From Maricaulis sp963975345 (GTDB taxonomy: Bacteria > Pseudomonadota > Alphaproteobacteria > Caulobacterales > Maricaulaceae): 64,000 nucleotides of DNA. The position numbers and the translations under genes are program-made. Positions 1 to 9,442 of this stretch are shown in pieces. The DNA lies in assembly GCF_963975345.1 (NCBI RefSeq), contig NZ_CAXBGE010000009.1, positions 105,755 through 169,754 on the forward strand, written 5' to 3'. How positions within the stretch are numbered: position 1 is the first letter of the stretch; each line of letters starts with the position of its first letter. Below the pieces are notes generated by a model, which was not told where the DNA came from, made no database searches, and worked only from the letters and a program-made list of their open reading frames with translations.

Positions 1-677
1 CCGCCGGCCTCGGTCACACCGAGATGCAGCGGTGCATCCGTCGCTTCGGAGAGCTGGTGATAGGCGGCGACCGTCATGAAGGTGTCGGAGGATTTGACCG
101 AGATCTTGTAGTTGCGGAAGTCGAGATCATCGAGAATGCGGGCGTGCTCCAGTGCGCTCTCGACCATCGCATCGGGGCAAGGCTCACCGTATTTTTCCAG
201 CAAATGCTTTTCGAGCGAACCGGCATTGACGCCGATCCGGATGGCGCAGCCATAATCGCGCGCCGCCTGCACCACGTCACGGACCCGGTCCATCGAGCCG
301 ATATTGCCCGGATTGATCCGCAGACAGGCCGCGCCGGCCTTGGCCGCCTCAATGCCGCGCTTATAGTGAAAATGAATGTCGGCGATCAGGGGCATGCTGG
401 AAGCCCGCACGATGGTCTTCAGCGCCGCCGTCGAGGCTTCGTCAGGGCATGACACCCGCACGATATCGACCCCGGCCTCCTCGCAGCGCCGGATCTGACC
501 GATCGTCGCACTGGCGTCGGAGGTCAGCGTATTGGTCATGGTCTGAACGCTGATCGGGGCGTCACCGCCGATGTCCAGCCGGCCGACCCGGATCGTGCGG
601 CTCTTGCGACGCTCGATCATCCGCCATGGGCGAACGGAGCGCGGATCAACGGCACGGTCAGGGATAATGGCAGACAT
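1..677 (-). CDS. ispG: 4-hydroxy-3-methylbut-2-enyl diphosphate synthase IspG (3' part missing)
   Basis: The visible 225 residues match the N-terminal TIM-barrel half of IspG/GcpE, which makes HMBPP in the MEP isoprenoid pathway in the cytoplasm. Recognisable segments are a P-I-S-V-Q-T-M-T stretch at residues 41-48 and, further on, the R-I-N-P-G-N-I-G motif. The C-terminal [4Fe-4S] domain lies beyond the window edge, so its cysteines cannot be checked. The ATG at 677 has GGAG about 7 bases upstream. The RodZ-like gene lies immediately upstream on the same strand with an 84-base gap. The rodZ-ispG order is also found in gammaproteobacteria, which supports both calls. Confidence 0.93.
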   Translation of the reverse strand, partial: MSAIIPDRAVDPRSVRPWRMIERRKSRTIRVGRLDIGGDAPISVQTMTNTLTSDASATIGQIRRCEEAGVDIVRVSCPDEASTAALKTIVRASSMPLIADIHFHYKRGIEAAKAGAACLRINPGNIGSMDRVRDVVQAARDYGCAIRIGVNAGSLEKHLLEKYGEPCPDAMVESALEHARILDDLDFRNYKISVKSSDTFMTVAAYHQLSEATDAPLHLGVTEAG

Positions 678-761
678 GGCGGACTCCGGTAACGCGTCGC
701 GCGTCAGCATGAGTGTCCGATATAGCGAGATTGCGGCAGGCTTGCGAGGCGCTGCGGTGAT

Positions 762-1607
762 TTATTCCAGCTCGCCCGCAGCGGGCTCGGCGCTGGCGAC
801 AGCGATATTCTCCACCGGGATGCCGGCAAGCCCGAGCGTGCCGAGATCGACGCCGCCACGCTCCAGCTGAATCGCCCCGGCATCAGAGGCCGAAAATGTC
901 AGCCCGTCTTCTCGCGTTTGATAGATATCGCCCACGACGAGACTGCGCGAATACAGGATGCGCCCGGAAGCGTCCTGGACTTCCAGCGAAGTCGGCGCGG
1001 TCGCGCGCAGCGTCAGCCGCTCGCCTGCTGCGGCATCGCCAAGCGGCACACCGGTCCAGATCGATCCGATATCCGCAGCCCGCAATTCCGGCTGGAAATC
1101 AGCGCGGGCCCATTCCGGGGCCGCATCCGGCGGTGACGGCAAATTGGCAATCGCGCCGAAAGACGGCGCCTGCTCGGAATACCACCAGGCCACCGACGCC
1201 ACGCTGACAAGGATCAGCAGCGCCCCAAACACGCCGCGTGGCAATTTGATCGGATCGCGCGTTTTGGCTCCAGCTGACGGTACGGCGCGGCCGGTTTCGG
1301 TATCAACTTCGCGCTTGAATTGATCGACAATACCGACCGGTTCAATGCCAAGGAAACCGGCATAGGTACGCAGATAGCCCAGCGCATAGGCACGGGCCGG
1401 CAGGCCTCGTGTGTCCATGGTTTCGAGGGCTTCCAGATAGTCGCGGCGAATTCGGGTGCGGGCTGAGGCGGAGTCGAGCGTCAGTCCTGCCTTGGCGCGC
1501 GCCTCACGCAGGCGGTCCCCAGCGGAATACTGCACATAGCTGGCACCATTCTCGGAAAACACAGAATCTACCGGCACGAAACCCGCCATCCTCGTTTGAC
1601 TCGACAT
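762..1607 (-). CDS. RodZ-like membrane-anchored helix-turn-helix protein
   Basis: 281 residues from the ATG at 1607; an in-frame start at 1646 is possible but would add 13 unlikely residues. Residues about 30-90 form a cro/HTH_25-type domain (GDRLREARAKAGLTL...RAYALGYLRTYAGFLGI). One membrane helix follows at about 126-143, then an extracytoplasmic domain of DUF4115 type (about 190-275, with the S-L-E-V-Q-D-A-S-G-R-I-L-Y pattern). This is the architecture of RodZ, which links MreB to the inner membrane and supports rod shape. Its position directly upstream of ispG matches the classical rodZ-ispG order. The DUF4115 family also includes proteins not shown to act on MreB, so function is inferred. 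The start has AAGG 4-7 bases upstream. Confidence 0.8.
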   Translation of the reverse strand: MSSQTRMAGFVPVDSVFSENGASYVQYSAGDRLREARAKAGLTLDSASARTRIRRDYLEALETMDTRGLPARAYALGYLRTYAGFLGIEPVGIVDQFKREVDTETGRAVPSAGAKTRDPIKLPRGVFGALLILVSVASVAWWYSEQAPSFGAIANLPSPPDAAPEWARADFQPELRAADIGSIWTGVPLGDAAAGERLTLRATAPTSLEVQDASGRILYSRSLVVGDIYQTREDGLTFSASDAGAIQLERGGVDLGTLGLAGIPVENIAVASAEPAAGELE

Positions 1608-1692
1608 GACCTTAAACCCATCCCCACCCGGGAGCCGCATCCTCACTCAGGCACGGTGAATGGGCTATCCCACACCACCACTTACCATAAGA

Positions 1693-3984
1693 TCAAATTC
1701 TGCGCCCGTTTTCAACAGCCTCGCCGGGCAATCCGGCATCGGCACCGGCTTTCAGCAGGAGCGGTCTCAAGCTGTCGGCCGGGCTATCCATACGGCTAGC
1801 AAGCCAGGTGCCAAGCTTGGACGCATCGAGGCCGGAGATCATTTTCCGGATCGGACCGACATTGGCCGCAGCCATGGAAAGACTTCGGTAACCAAGCCCT
1901 ATCAGGACTGCAGCCTCGAGCGGCTTGGCGGCGATCTCGCCACAGACCGAGACGGGAACATCGTGTTTGGCGCAGGCTTTGTGGATCTGCTGGAACAGCC
2001 CGAGCGCCGCCGGTGACAACACATCGTACCGATCCGAGACACGGGAATTTTGCCGGTCGGCGGCAAAGAAATACTGCATCAGATCATTAGCACCGACCGA
2101 AACGAAGTCGACGGCATCGATGACGTGTTCGATAGCCCAGGCAATGCCCGGCGTTTCCAGCATCAGTCCGATCTTGACCTCTGAGGGCACGGGATGGTGA
2201 TTGTGCTCGGCATGCTGCAGCTCCCGTTCCAGCATTGTGCGCGCCGCACGCATTTCCCATGGCGCGGAAATCATCGGGAACATCACGTGCAAGGGCCGAT
2301 CGGCAGCGGCCTGGATCAGGGCGCGCAACTGGTAACGCAGCAGGCCGGGCCGATCGAGGCCCATGCGGATAGCGCGCCAGCCCAGCGCCGGATTGGGCTC
2401 GACCATGGAGGGCGCGAACGGCGCCACCTTGTCGCCGCCCAGATCCAGGGTACGGAATACGACCGGCTTGCCCTTGGCCGCATCGAGCACCGACCGGTAG
2501 ACGAAGGCTTGGGCATCGAGGCGCGGCAAGGTGTCGGCGACCATGAACTGGAATTCGGTCCGGAACAGCCCGACCCCGTCGGCGCCGGTCTGCTCAAGCT
2601 GGCTCAGCTCAACCAGCAGGCCGGCATTGACGTGCAGGCCAATGCGTTCACCATCCAGCGTCACCGTCGGTCCACGTTGCTCCGCGTAGGCGAGCCGGCG
2701 AACCGACAGGGCCTGCAGACGTTCGTCATAGGCCTCAACCACATCGGCGGGCGGACGGATATGCAGCACGCCGAATTCGGCGTCGAGGATCACCGGATCA
2801 CCAGTCTCGGCGCGGTCGAGCGCGCCATCGAGACGGCCGACCAGCGGAATGCCAAGCGCTTTGGCAACGATGGCGGCGTGAGAGGATGCAGAGCCTTCCT
2901 CCAACGCGACGCCCAGCAGTTTTGTGCGGTCAAAATCAAGCAGTTCGGCTGGGCCAATATTGCGCGCGATCAGGATCGCATTGTCGGGCAGATCGAGCTG
3001 TGGCGCCGCATGGCCGTCGAGATGACGCAGCAGGCGATTGGCCAAATCTTCCAGATCGTGCAGGCGTTCGCGGAAGGTGAGATCGGCGGCCTTCATCAGC
3101 CGGGCCCGGTTTTCATTGCGGACGCGTTCAATGGCGGCTTCTGCGGTCAAACCGAGCCGGACAGCTTCGCGCAGCCGTTCCAGCCAGCCGCGATCGTGCG
3201 CAAACATGCGGTAAGCCTGCAGCACATCACGCGTTGGACCACCGAAAGGTACTCGCCCGCTTGTCAGCATGTTGTCGATCGATGATCGCAAGCCATCGAT
3301 CGCGGCGTCGAGCCGGGCCTCTTCGCCTGCCGCGTCCTCGGAAATCAGCCGGTCAGAGCCGACATGCGGCTCGAACAGGACCGCGACCCCCTTGGCGAGG
3401 CCGCCGGAAAAAGCGCCGCCCGTCAACCGCTCCGGCTTGGACTGGCGTACATCGAGTCCGGCCATTTCCTCGGAATCGACGATATCACCGGAGGCAACGA
3501 TCTCGGCCAGCACCATGGCCACGGTCTGCAGGGAATCGATCTCGTCCTCGCCAACCTGGCGCTGCTCTGCGGACTGGGCCGTCAGAACACCGACCAGACG
3601 GCCGCCACGCAGGATCGGAACGCCGACAAAGGTGTTGAACGGCTCCTCGCCGGTTTCCGGCTTGAAGGAGAAAGCCGGGTGGGCGCGAGCATCGGATGCC
3701 GCGAAGGGGCGCGCACGCCGCGCCACCAGGCCAACCAGACCTTCGCCCGGCTGCAGGCGGGTATGGTGGACGGCCTCGGCTTTCAGCCCGTGCGTCGCGC
3801 ATAATTCCAACGCACTGGACCGCCGCGCCAGATAGATCGAGCACACATCCCAGCCCGCATCTTCTGCGATCAGCGTAGTGAGATGGTCGAGCCGGTCCTG
3901 GGCGTTTTCGCGCGTCGCCATAAGCTCGCGCATGCGCCTGAGCAATCGGCGCGGATCCCGTATCGTTGGCGGTGTCGCTTCCAT
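1693..3984 (-). CDS. ptsP: Phosphoenolpyruvate-protein phosphotransferase, nitrogen PTS (PtsP)
   Basis: 763 residues: an N-terminal GAF domain (about 1-165), then the full enzyme I fold. The phospho-histidine segment S-A-S-S-H-A-A-I-V-A-K-A-L-G-I-P is present, followed by the PEP-binding barrel with G-V-G-L-F-R-T-E-F and V-C-G-E-I-A. The GAF domain distinguishes PtsP (EI-Ntr) from sugar EI. It transfers phosphate from PEP to NPr and on to EIIA-Ntr, signalling nitrogen and carbon status; no NPr or EIIA gene lies in this window. Its ATG overlaps the lysC stop by one base (TAATG), so the two genes are probably cotranscribed and coupled. Confidence 0.95.
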   Translation of the reverse strand: MEATPPTIRDPRRLLRRMRELMATRENAQDRLDHLTTLIAEDAGWDVCSIYLARRSSALELCATHGLKAEAVHHTRLQPGEGLVGLVARRARPFAASDARAHPAFSFKPETGEEPFNTFVGVPILRGGRLVGVLTAQSAEQRQVGEDEIDSLQTVAMVLAEIVASGDIVDSEEMAGLDVRQSKPERLTGGAFSGGLAKGVAVLFEPHVGSDRLISEDAAGEEARLDAAIDGLRSSIDNMLTSGRVPFGGPTRDVLQAYRMFAHDRGWLERLREAVRLGLTAEAAIERVRNENRARLMKAADLTFRERLHDLEDLANRLLRHLDGHAAPQLDLPDNAILIARNIGPAELLDFDRTKLLGVALEEGSASSHAAIVAKALGIPLVGRLDGALDRAETGDPVILDAEFGVLHIRPPADVVEAYDERLQALSVRRLAYAEQRGPTVTLDGERIGLHVNAGLLVELSQLEQTGADGVGLFRTEFQFMVADTLPRLDAQAFVYRSVLDAAKGKPVVFRTLDLGGDKVAPFAPSMVEPNPALGWRAIRMGLDRPGLLRYQLRALIQAAADRPLHVMFPMISAPWEMRAARTMLERELQHAEHNHHPVPSEVKIGLMLETPGIAWAIEHVIDAVDFVSVGANDLMQYFFAADRQNSRVSDRYDVLSPAALGLFQQIHKACAKHDVPVSVCGEIAAKPLEAAVLIGLGYRSLSMAAANVGPIRKMISGLDASKLGTWLASRMDSPADSLRPLLLKAGADAGLPGEAVENGRRI

Positions 3985-5207
3985 TAATTCCCTATCTGGT
4001 CCAGGCCATAGGCCGCATGCAGGGCGCGCACGGCGCGCTCGACAGCATCATTGTCTATCAAGGCCGAGATCTTGATCTCGGAGGTCGCCAGAACTTTTAC
4101 GGCAATCCCGCTCTCAGCCAAAACGCCAAACAGCGAGCGGGCCACATCGGCGCGCTGGCGCAGGCCCGCCCCGACAACAGACACTTTCGCCAATCCGGTT
4201 TCCGAACTGATCCGAAGTCCCGGCAGTCCGCGCTCCAAGGCCGATTGGGCCCGATTGAGGTCCCGGTGCGCAACTGAAAATTCCAGATTGACCGTATCCG
4301 GCTCGCGCCCATGCGCCTGAACGATCATGTCGACACCGATTCCGGCATCAGACAAGAGCGCGAAAGTCTGGCTCGCGAAGCCCGATTGCGGCGCAGCGCC
4401 CAGCACGGCGATCCGCGCCTGGTCGCGGGCGTAGGCGACGCCGGAAACGACACGGCGCTCGGCGATATCCCGGTCGGCGACGATATCAGTGCCGCGGCTT
4501 TGGCCGGCGGCCAGGAAGCTCGACAAGACCCGCATCGGCACATGGCGCGATTTGGCGAATTCCACCGAGCGGGCCTGCAATACCTTGGCGCCCTGGGCGG
4601 CCAGTTCCAGCATCTCGTCATGACTGATCGCATCGAGCCGGCGGGCGCCCGGTTCGATGCGGGGGTCGGCGGTATAGACGCCATCGACATCGGTATAGAT
4701 ATCACACCGCGCGCCGAGCGCTGCGGCCAAGGCGGCGGCAGAGAGGTCGGTGCCGCCACGGCCCAGCGTGCGCAGGCAACCATCCTCGGCAATACCCTGA
4801 TAGCCGGCCAGCACCGGCACGACGCCCGCGGCCATCGCCGCTTCAAAGGCTGAGGCCTCCATGCCGGCGATCCGGGCCGCGCCGGGTGGTCCGTCGGTGA
4901 AGACCGGCGCCTGCCAGCCCATGAAGGAGCGCGCTTCAAGCCCGCGTTCGCGCAGCGCCAGCGCCATCAGGGCCGCCGCGACCTGTTCGCCGGCCGCTAG
5001 CGCGACATCGGTCTCCGCATCGCCCAGCCCGGCGCCGAACTCGCCGGCCAAGCCCAGCAGTCGATCCGTCTCGCCCGCCATCGCCGAAACCACGACAGCC
5101 AGCGTATCGCCGCGTGCGACCGCATCGGCGATGAGGCCGGCCGCATGACGGATCCGCTCGATCGTACCGACCGAAGTGCCGCCAAATTTCGCAACGACGC
5201 GTGTCAT
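3984..5207 (-). CDS. lysC: Aspartate kinase
   Basis: 407 residues, the usual length of a monofunctional aspartokinase, the first step to lysine, threonine, methionine and diaminopimelate. K-F-G-G-T-S-V is at residues 7-13, and the L-G-R-G-G-T-D-L-S-A motif and the T-D-V-D-G-V-Y-T-A-D-P-R nucleotide/substrate segment are present. Two ACT regulatory domains occupy roughly residues 265-407, so feedback control by lysine or threonine is expected. It is the first gene of a lysC-ptsP transcription unit and is divergent from ubiG across about 200 bases, an order common in alphaproteobacteria. Confidence 0.96.
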   Translation of the reverse strand: MTRVVAKFGGTSVGTIERIRHAAGLIADAVARGDTLAVVVSAMAGETDRLLGLAGEFGAGLGDAETDVALAAGEQVAAALMALALRERGLEARSFMGWQAPVFTDGPPGAARIAGMEASAFEAAMAAGVVPVLAGYQGIAEDGCLRTLGRGGTDLSAAALAAALGARCDIYTDVDGVYTADPRIEPGARRLDAISHDEMLELAAQGAKVLQARSVEFAKSRHVPMRVLSSFLAAGQSRGTDIVADRDIAERRVVSGVAYARDQARIAVLGAAPQSGFASQTFALLSDAGIGVDMIVQAHGREPDTVNLEFSVAHRDLNRAQSALERGLPGLRISSETGLAKVSVVGAGLRQRADVARSLFGVLAESGIAVKVLATSEIKISALIDNDAVERAVRALHAAYGLDQIGN

Positions 5208-5414
5208 TCCGGCTGTCCCTCGTTCAGTTCAAAAGCCGCGGCTGTTCAAAACGCCGCACCCGGCTCGATTAGCCCGTCCGGTAGGGCCATAATATGGCTG
5301 TCAGGATATCGCGGATGGCCTGCGCCGTGCTATCGCGGTTTCCTACTTGGACGCAGCCCTGTACGCAACGCCCGAACGCAATATCGCGCGATTACGCGCA
5401 TCAGGAGAACAGGC

Positions 5415-6179
5415 ATGACCAGCACGTCCGCACCGGAAACCCTGTCCCGCCCGTCCGTCGATCCGGCGGAAGTCGAAAAGTTTTCGCGCATCGCTGCCGA
5501 TTGGTGGGATCCGGACTCCAAGTTCAAACCGTTGCACAAATTCAATCCGATCCGGCTGGCCTTCATCCGCGACACCATCTGCAGCCATTTCGGCCTGTCC
5601 GGGGAGCGTCCGTTCGAGGGCCTGCGGGTCCTCGATATCGGTTGCGGCGGCGGGTTGGCATCCGAGCCGATGGCCCGGCTTGGCGCGGCGGTGACCGGCG
5701 TCGATGCGGCGGAAGCCAATGTGAAGACCGCCTCGGTGCATGCGGCCGAACAGGGTCTCGAGATCGATTATCGCCACGGCGTCGCCGAGCAATTGATCGA
5801 GGCCGGCGAACCGCCCTTCGACGTCGTGCTCAATCTGGAAGTGATGGAGCATGTCGCCAATCCCCATACTTTCCTGGTCGACTGTTCCGCCCTGGTCAAA
5901 CCGGGCGGGCTGATGATCTGCGCCACCATCAACCGGACCTCGAAAGCCTTCGCACTGGCGATTGTCGGCGCCGAATGGGTGATGGGCTGGCTGCCGCGCG
6001 GCACCCACCGCTTCCACAAGCTGGTGCAGCCAAGCGAACTCGCCGCCGCGCTGCACGAGGGCGGCATGGAGACCAACCCTCCGATCGGGGTCAGCTATAA
6101 CCCGCTCAATGATCAATGGACCTTGGGCGAGGATAGCAGTGTGAATTATATGGTGGTGGCGCAGAAGCCGCAGGCCTGA
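5415..6179 (+). CDS. ubiG: Bifunctional 2-polyprenyl-6-hydroxyphenol/3-demethylubiquinol O-methyltransferase
   Basis: 254 residues from the ATG at 5415, which has AGGAG seven bases upstream; the longer upstream open frame is not coding-like. The N-terminus V-E-K-F-S-R-I-A-A-D-W-W-D-P is typical of UbiG. The SAM-binding motif V-L-D-I-G-C-G-G-G-L-A-S-E-P follows, then L-E-V-M-E-H-V and the C-terminal G-T-H-R-F-H-K segment. It performs both O-methylations of ubiquinone synthesis at the inner membrane face. A second ubiquinone gene, coq7, lies at the far end of the window. Confidence 0.96.
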   Translation: MTSTSAPETLSRPSVDPAEVEKFSRIAADWWDPDSKFKPLHKFNPIRLAFIRDTICSHFGLSGERPFEGLRVLDIGCGGGLASEPMARLGAAVTGVDAAEANVKTASVHAAEQGLEIDYRHGVAEQLIEAGEPPFDVVLNLEVMEHVANPHTFLVDCSALVKPGGLMICATINRTSKAFALAIVGAEWVMGWLPRGTHRFHKLVQPSELAAALHEGGMETNPPIGVSYNPLNDQWTLGEDSSVNYMVVAQKPQA

Positions 6180-6195
6180 CGCCGGAAAATCTCGG

Positions 6196-6618
6196 TCAGT
6201 TCGCTTTTTTCGGCGGCGTCGGGGCCAATGCGTCAGGCAAGGGGGCGACCGGCACGCCCTCATCGCGCAAGGCCTCGCCTTCCGCCGGTGAGGTCTCGCC
6301 ATAAATCAGCCGTTCCGGCTTGTCGCCGGCATGAATGGCGCGCGCCTCGGCCGCGAAATCTCCGCCGACATAATCGTAATTGCTGCGAATATGCGCCTTC
6401 ACCTGCGCCGCCATCGCCTTGAGCTTGGATTCCGGCGTTGCCTCGCGTTTGCGCGACGTCGCGACGGCCGGTGACATCACCGCCTTGCGAACACCAGTCG
6501 ATCCGCATTGCGGGCACTCGACGAGGTCGCGCTGGTTTTGCTCATCAAAGGCCGCGGAGTTTGAAAACCAGGCCTCAAACTCATGGCTGCCATCACAGAC
6601 AAGCGCATAGCGGATCAT
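6196..6618 (-). CDS. DUF1178 family zinc-ribbon-like protein
   Basis: 140 residues beginning M-I-R-Y-A-L-V-C-D-G-S-H-E-F-E-A-W-F, the hallmark start of DUF1178. A C-P-Q-C-G-S motif near residues 36-40, together with Cys8, suggests a metal-binding N-terminal ribbon. The C-terminal half is charged and partly disordered. The biochemical role is unknown. It is the last gene of a run grxC-nitrilase-DUF1178 on the minus strand; its start overlaps the nitrilase stop by 4 bases, which implies translational coupling. This neighbourhood is recurrent in alphaproteobacteria. Confidence 0.88.
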   Translation of the reverse strand: MIRYALVCDGSHEFEAWFSNSAAFDEQNQRDLVECPQCGSTGVRKAVMSPAVATSRKREATPESKLKAMAAQVKAHIRSNYDYVGGDFAAEARAIHAGDKPERLIYGETSPAEGEALRDEGVPVAPLPDALAPTPPKKAN

Positions 6619-7457
6619 CGCAGGATCACTTCGTCCGGCCCGCCCAGCTTGCGGTCGTGCAGCAAAGCCGGAATACGCGAGCGGGCATCAGCGACCCTGT
6701 CCATGTCGAGCTGGGCCAGCAAAATGCCCGGCTCGTCATGATCGAGCACGCCCGTCACCGCGCCCCAGGGATCGACAATCATCGAATGACCCCAGGTGCG
6801 GCGACCATCCTCGTGCAGCCCCGCCTGGGCCGGTGCAATCACCCAGGAGCCGGTCTCGATCGCCCGGGCTCTGAGCAGGATTTCCCAATGGGCCCGGCCG
6901 GTGGGCCGGGTGAAGGCGGCAGGGACGGTGAGGATTTGCGCGCCGGCCTGGGCCAGACGGCGGTAAAGATAGGCGAAGCGGACATCGTAACAGATCGACA
7001 GACCCAGCCGTGCGCCGCCGGTATCGGCGACGACCAGACGGTCACCGGCCTGGTAATTGGCGGATTCGCGATAGGTCTCGCCCTGCCCGAGCCCGACATC
7101 GAACATGTGGGCCTTGTCATAGGTCGCGAGCAATTGCCCGTCCGGCGCAAACAGGAAGGACCGGTTGGCGGCCCGGCGTTCGGCCAGTTTGACCGCCAGC
7201 GAGCCGATCAGAAGCGTGATGCCCAGTTCCTTGGCCAAAGCGGAAAATGCCGGGATCGCCGGATCCTCCTCCGGCGTTCGCATCACGGCGAAAGCCTGGT
7301 CGGCATCTTTTTGCACCAGATGCGTCGTCTCCGGTGTCGCGATCAACATCGCGCCCTGGGCGGCAGCCCGGCGGATCAGATCGCTCGCCACAGCCAGATT
7401 GACGGCCGGATCGATACCGGACCGCATCTGGATCAGGGCTGTGGCGATTTTGCTCAT
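6615..7457 (-). CDS. Carbon-nitrogen hydrolase (Nit2/omega-amidase type)
   Basis: 280 residues of the nitrilase superfamily. The catalytic triad is visible: Glu in A-T-P-E-T-T-H, Lys in Y-D-K-A-H-M-F-D-V, and Cys in L-S-I-C-Y-D-V-R-F. The length and the H-M-F-D-V block resemble the Nit1/Nit2 branch, which acts on deaminated glutathione or omega-amides in the cytoplasm. The position directly after grxC fits a thiol or glutathione-repair role, but the substrate is inferred. Four-base overlaps with grxC upstream and DUF1178 downstream indicate one coupled operon. Confidence 0.9.
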   Translation of the reverse strand: MSKIATALIQMRSGIDPAVNLAVASDLIRRAAAQGAMLIATPETTHLVQKDADQAFAVMRTPEEDPAIPAFSALAKELGITLLIGSLAVKLAERRAANRSFLFAPDGQLLATYDKAHMFDVGLGQGETYRESANYQAGDRLVVADTGGARLGLSICYDVRFAYLYRRLAQAGAQILTVPAAFTRPTGRAHWEILLRARAIETGSWVIAPAQAGLHEDGRRTWGHSMIVDPWGAVTGVLDHDEPGILLAQLDMDRVADARSRIPALLHDRKLGGPDEVILR

Positions 7458-7714
7458 TTCAGACCGAGCATCCCGTCCAGCTTGCCGGAACGCTCGAGCG
7501 CCATCAGCTGGTCGCAGCCGCCGACATGGTCCTTGCCGATGAAGATCTGCGGGAAGGTGCGGCCGCCCTTGGAGCGCTGGACCATTTCCTCGCGCTTTTT
7601 CTGGTCAAAACCGGCATCGATTTCCTCGAATGCGACCTTCTTCGATTTCAGCAGCGAGACCGCGCGGGCGCAATAGCCGCACATCGGTCGGGTATAGATC
7701 GTTACGTTAGCCAT
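7454..7714 (-). CDS. grxC: Glutaredoxin 3 (GrxC)
   Basis: 86 residues, a full glutaredoxin. The redox motif is C-G-Y-C at residues 12-15, within Y-T-R-P-M-C-G-Y-C-A-R-A, rather than the more usual C-P-Y-C. The glutathione-binding T-F-P-Q-I-F-I and V-G-G-C-D segments are intact. It reduces protein disulfides and glutathione mixed disulfides in the cytoplasm. It is the first gene of the grxC-nitrilase-DUF1178 operon. The ComF gene lies 20 bases upstream on the same strand, so all four could share a transcript. Confidence 0.95.
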   Translation of the reverse strand: MANVTIYTRPMCGYCARAVSLLKSKKVAFEEIDAGFDQKKREEMVQRSKGGRTFPQIFIGKDHVGGCDQLMALERSGKLDGMLGLK

Positions 7715-7733
7715 TCATGTACTCCTTCACCCC

Positions 7734-8480
7734 TTACATAGTGGGATCGCTGGCGCGTACAACACGGCAGAGTGTTACAACATTCACAAGGGCAGCGCCG
7801 GCACGCCGTAACTGCCGCGCACAGGCCGACGCGGTGGCACCGGTTGTGAACACATCGTCGACCAGAACGACATGGCATCCATCAAGCCTGTGGCCGGGGG
7901 CTATCCGGAAAGCGCCGGCCATATTGCGCCGCCGCGACAACACGCTCTTGCCGGCCTGGCTTGGTGTTGCCCGCGCCCGCAACAGCCAGCTGGCCTGCAT
8001 CGGAATGCCGGTCTGGCGCGAGAGGGCCTCCCCCAGCAGTGCCGATTGATTATAGCGCCGCGCCAACAGGCGGCGCCAGTGCAGCGGCACCGGCAAAATA
8101 TAATCAGCACCCTCAAGACAGTCCTCGCCAGCGCGTGCCATCCAGCGGGCAAATTGCCCGATCATCTCGCGCCGGCCGCCATTCTTGAAACCCAACACCA
8201 GCGCCCGCGAGGCGTCGCCATAGGCCAGCGGCGCCCGCGCCCGGTCGAATTTGGGTGGCCGGGCAATGCAGGTCGCACACAAAATTCCGACCTCGGCGCC
8301 GAGACCGGATGGATAGGGAAAGGGCAAGCCACAACATTCGCACCAGGGCGCATCGAGAAATTCCAGCCCTTGCCAGACGCTCGCATCAAGCCGGCCGCTG
8401 ACATCGACCGGCACACCGCGCACCGGGCAGACCGGCGGCCAGATCGCATCGGCGAGTGCGCTCAGAACGTGCTTGCTCAC
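7734..8480 (-). CDS. ComF family phosphoribosyltransferase-like protein
   Basis: 248 residues. The N-terminal part holds a double zinc ribbon (C-E-C-C-G-L-P-F-P ... I-L-C-A-T-C). The C-terminal phosphoribosyltransferase fold ends in the PRPP loop V-V-L-V-D-D-V-F-T-T-G-A-T-A. ComF proteins are linked to natural transformation and DNA uptake in Bacillus, Haemophilus and Helicobacter; the substrate is unknown. It is divergent from the methyltransferase at 8525, and the 5' ends nearly abut. No other competence gene is in the window, so a transformation role is only a possibility. Confidence 0.9.
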   Translation of the reverse strand: MSKHVLSALADAIWPPVCPVRGVPVDVSGRLDASVWQGLEFLDAPWCECCGLPFPYPSGLGAEVGILCATCIARPPKFDRARAPLAYGDASRALVLGFKNGGRREMIGQFARWMARAGEDCLEGADYILPVPLHWRRLLARRYNQSALLGEALSRQTGIPMQASWLLRARATPSQAGKSVLSRRRNMAGAFRIAPGHRLDGCHVVLVDDVFTTGATASACARQLRRAGAALVNVVTLCRVVRASDPTM

Positions 8481-8524
8481 ATCGCCCCCTTTCCTTGGCG
8501 CGCCGCAAAAGGCATATCGGCAGC

Positions 8525-9442
8525 ATGTCGCCTGACCTGCCCCCGCAATTGTTCGATCGAGGCCTGTTGCGCCAACGCCGCAATCGTGTGGCGAGCATCA
8601 TACAGTCATACAATTTTCTCGTGCAACGGGCATTCGACGATATTTGCGACCGCGTCGAGGGTGTGATGCGCGATTTCGATAGCGCCCTGATCCTCGGCGG
8701 TGGGCCCGGCCTGCTCGACGAAGTGCGCCAACGCCATGCCGGCAGCAAGACCGCTTGGATCGCGCAGAGCGATTTGGCGCCCGCCGTGGCGAGCCGACTT
8801 GAAGGCGCCGCCCTGGCGCTCGACGAGGAACGCCTGCCCTTCGCCGATGCCAGCCTCGATCTCATCATGGCGCCGCTCGGCCTGCACTGGACCAACGACC
8901 TGCCCGGCGTGCTGGTACAAATCCGCCGAGTTCTGAAGCCGGACGGGTTTTTCGCGGCGGCGCTGTTGGGCGGCAATAGCCTGACCGAATTGCGCCAATG
9001 CCTGATGGCAGCCGAAGCCGAACTGACCGGCGGCGCCCATGCGCGGGTGTCGCCCTTGGCCGGCACATTCGACATTGCAGCCCTGCTGCAACGCGCCGGC
9101 TTCACCATGCCCGTTGCCGATATCGACCGTGTCACGGTGCGCTATGACAATGCCTTCGCCCTGATGGCCGATCTGCGCGGCATGGGCGAGACCAGCATTC
9201 TCGCCGACCGTCCGCGCACTCCGGCGACACGGGCGCTGTTCGTGCGGATGGCGGAGATTTATGCGGCGCGTTTTTCCGATCCGGACGGGCGCATCCGCGC
9301 CAGCTTCGAGATCGTCCACGCCGCCGGCTGGGCCCCGCATCCCGATCAGCCGGTCGCGAAACGGCCCGGTTCGGCAACCGTCAGACTGGCCGATGCGCTG
9401 GGTGTGACGGAAAAATCTGCGGGTGAGAAAGCCGGGCGCTAG
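8525..9442 (+). CDS. SAM-dependent methyltransferase-fold protein, NDUFAF5/BioC-like
   Basis: 305 residues from the ATG at 8525, opening M-S-P-D-L-P-P-Q-L-F-D-R-G-L-L-R-Q-R-R. The class I methyltransferase core follows, with A-L-I-L-G-G-G-P-G-L-L in place of the usual motif I glycine cluster and L-D-L-I-M-A-P-L-G-L-H-W downstream. This combination is typical of the alphaproteobacterial and mitochondrial NDUFAF5 (C20orf7) family, which modifies a complex I subunit; BioC is the closest alternative. No biotin or nuo genes are adjacent. Its 3' end overlaps the antisense end of the Flp pilin gene by 4 bases. Confidence 0.78.
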   Translation: MSPDLPPQLFDRGLLRQRRNRVASIIQSYNFLVQRAFDDICDRVEGVMRDFDSALILGGGPGLLDEVRQRHAGSKTAWIAQSDLAPAVASRLEGAALALDEERLPFADASLDLIMAPLGLHWTNDLPGVLVQIRRVLKPDGFFAAALLGGNSLTELRQCLMAAEAELTGGAHARVSPLAGTFDIAALLQRAGFTMPVADIDRVTVRYDNAFALMADLRGMGETSILADRPRTPATRALFVRMAEIYAARFSDPDGRIRASFEIVHAAGWAPHPDQPVAKRPGSATVRLADALGVTEKSAGEKAGR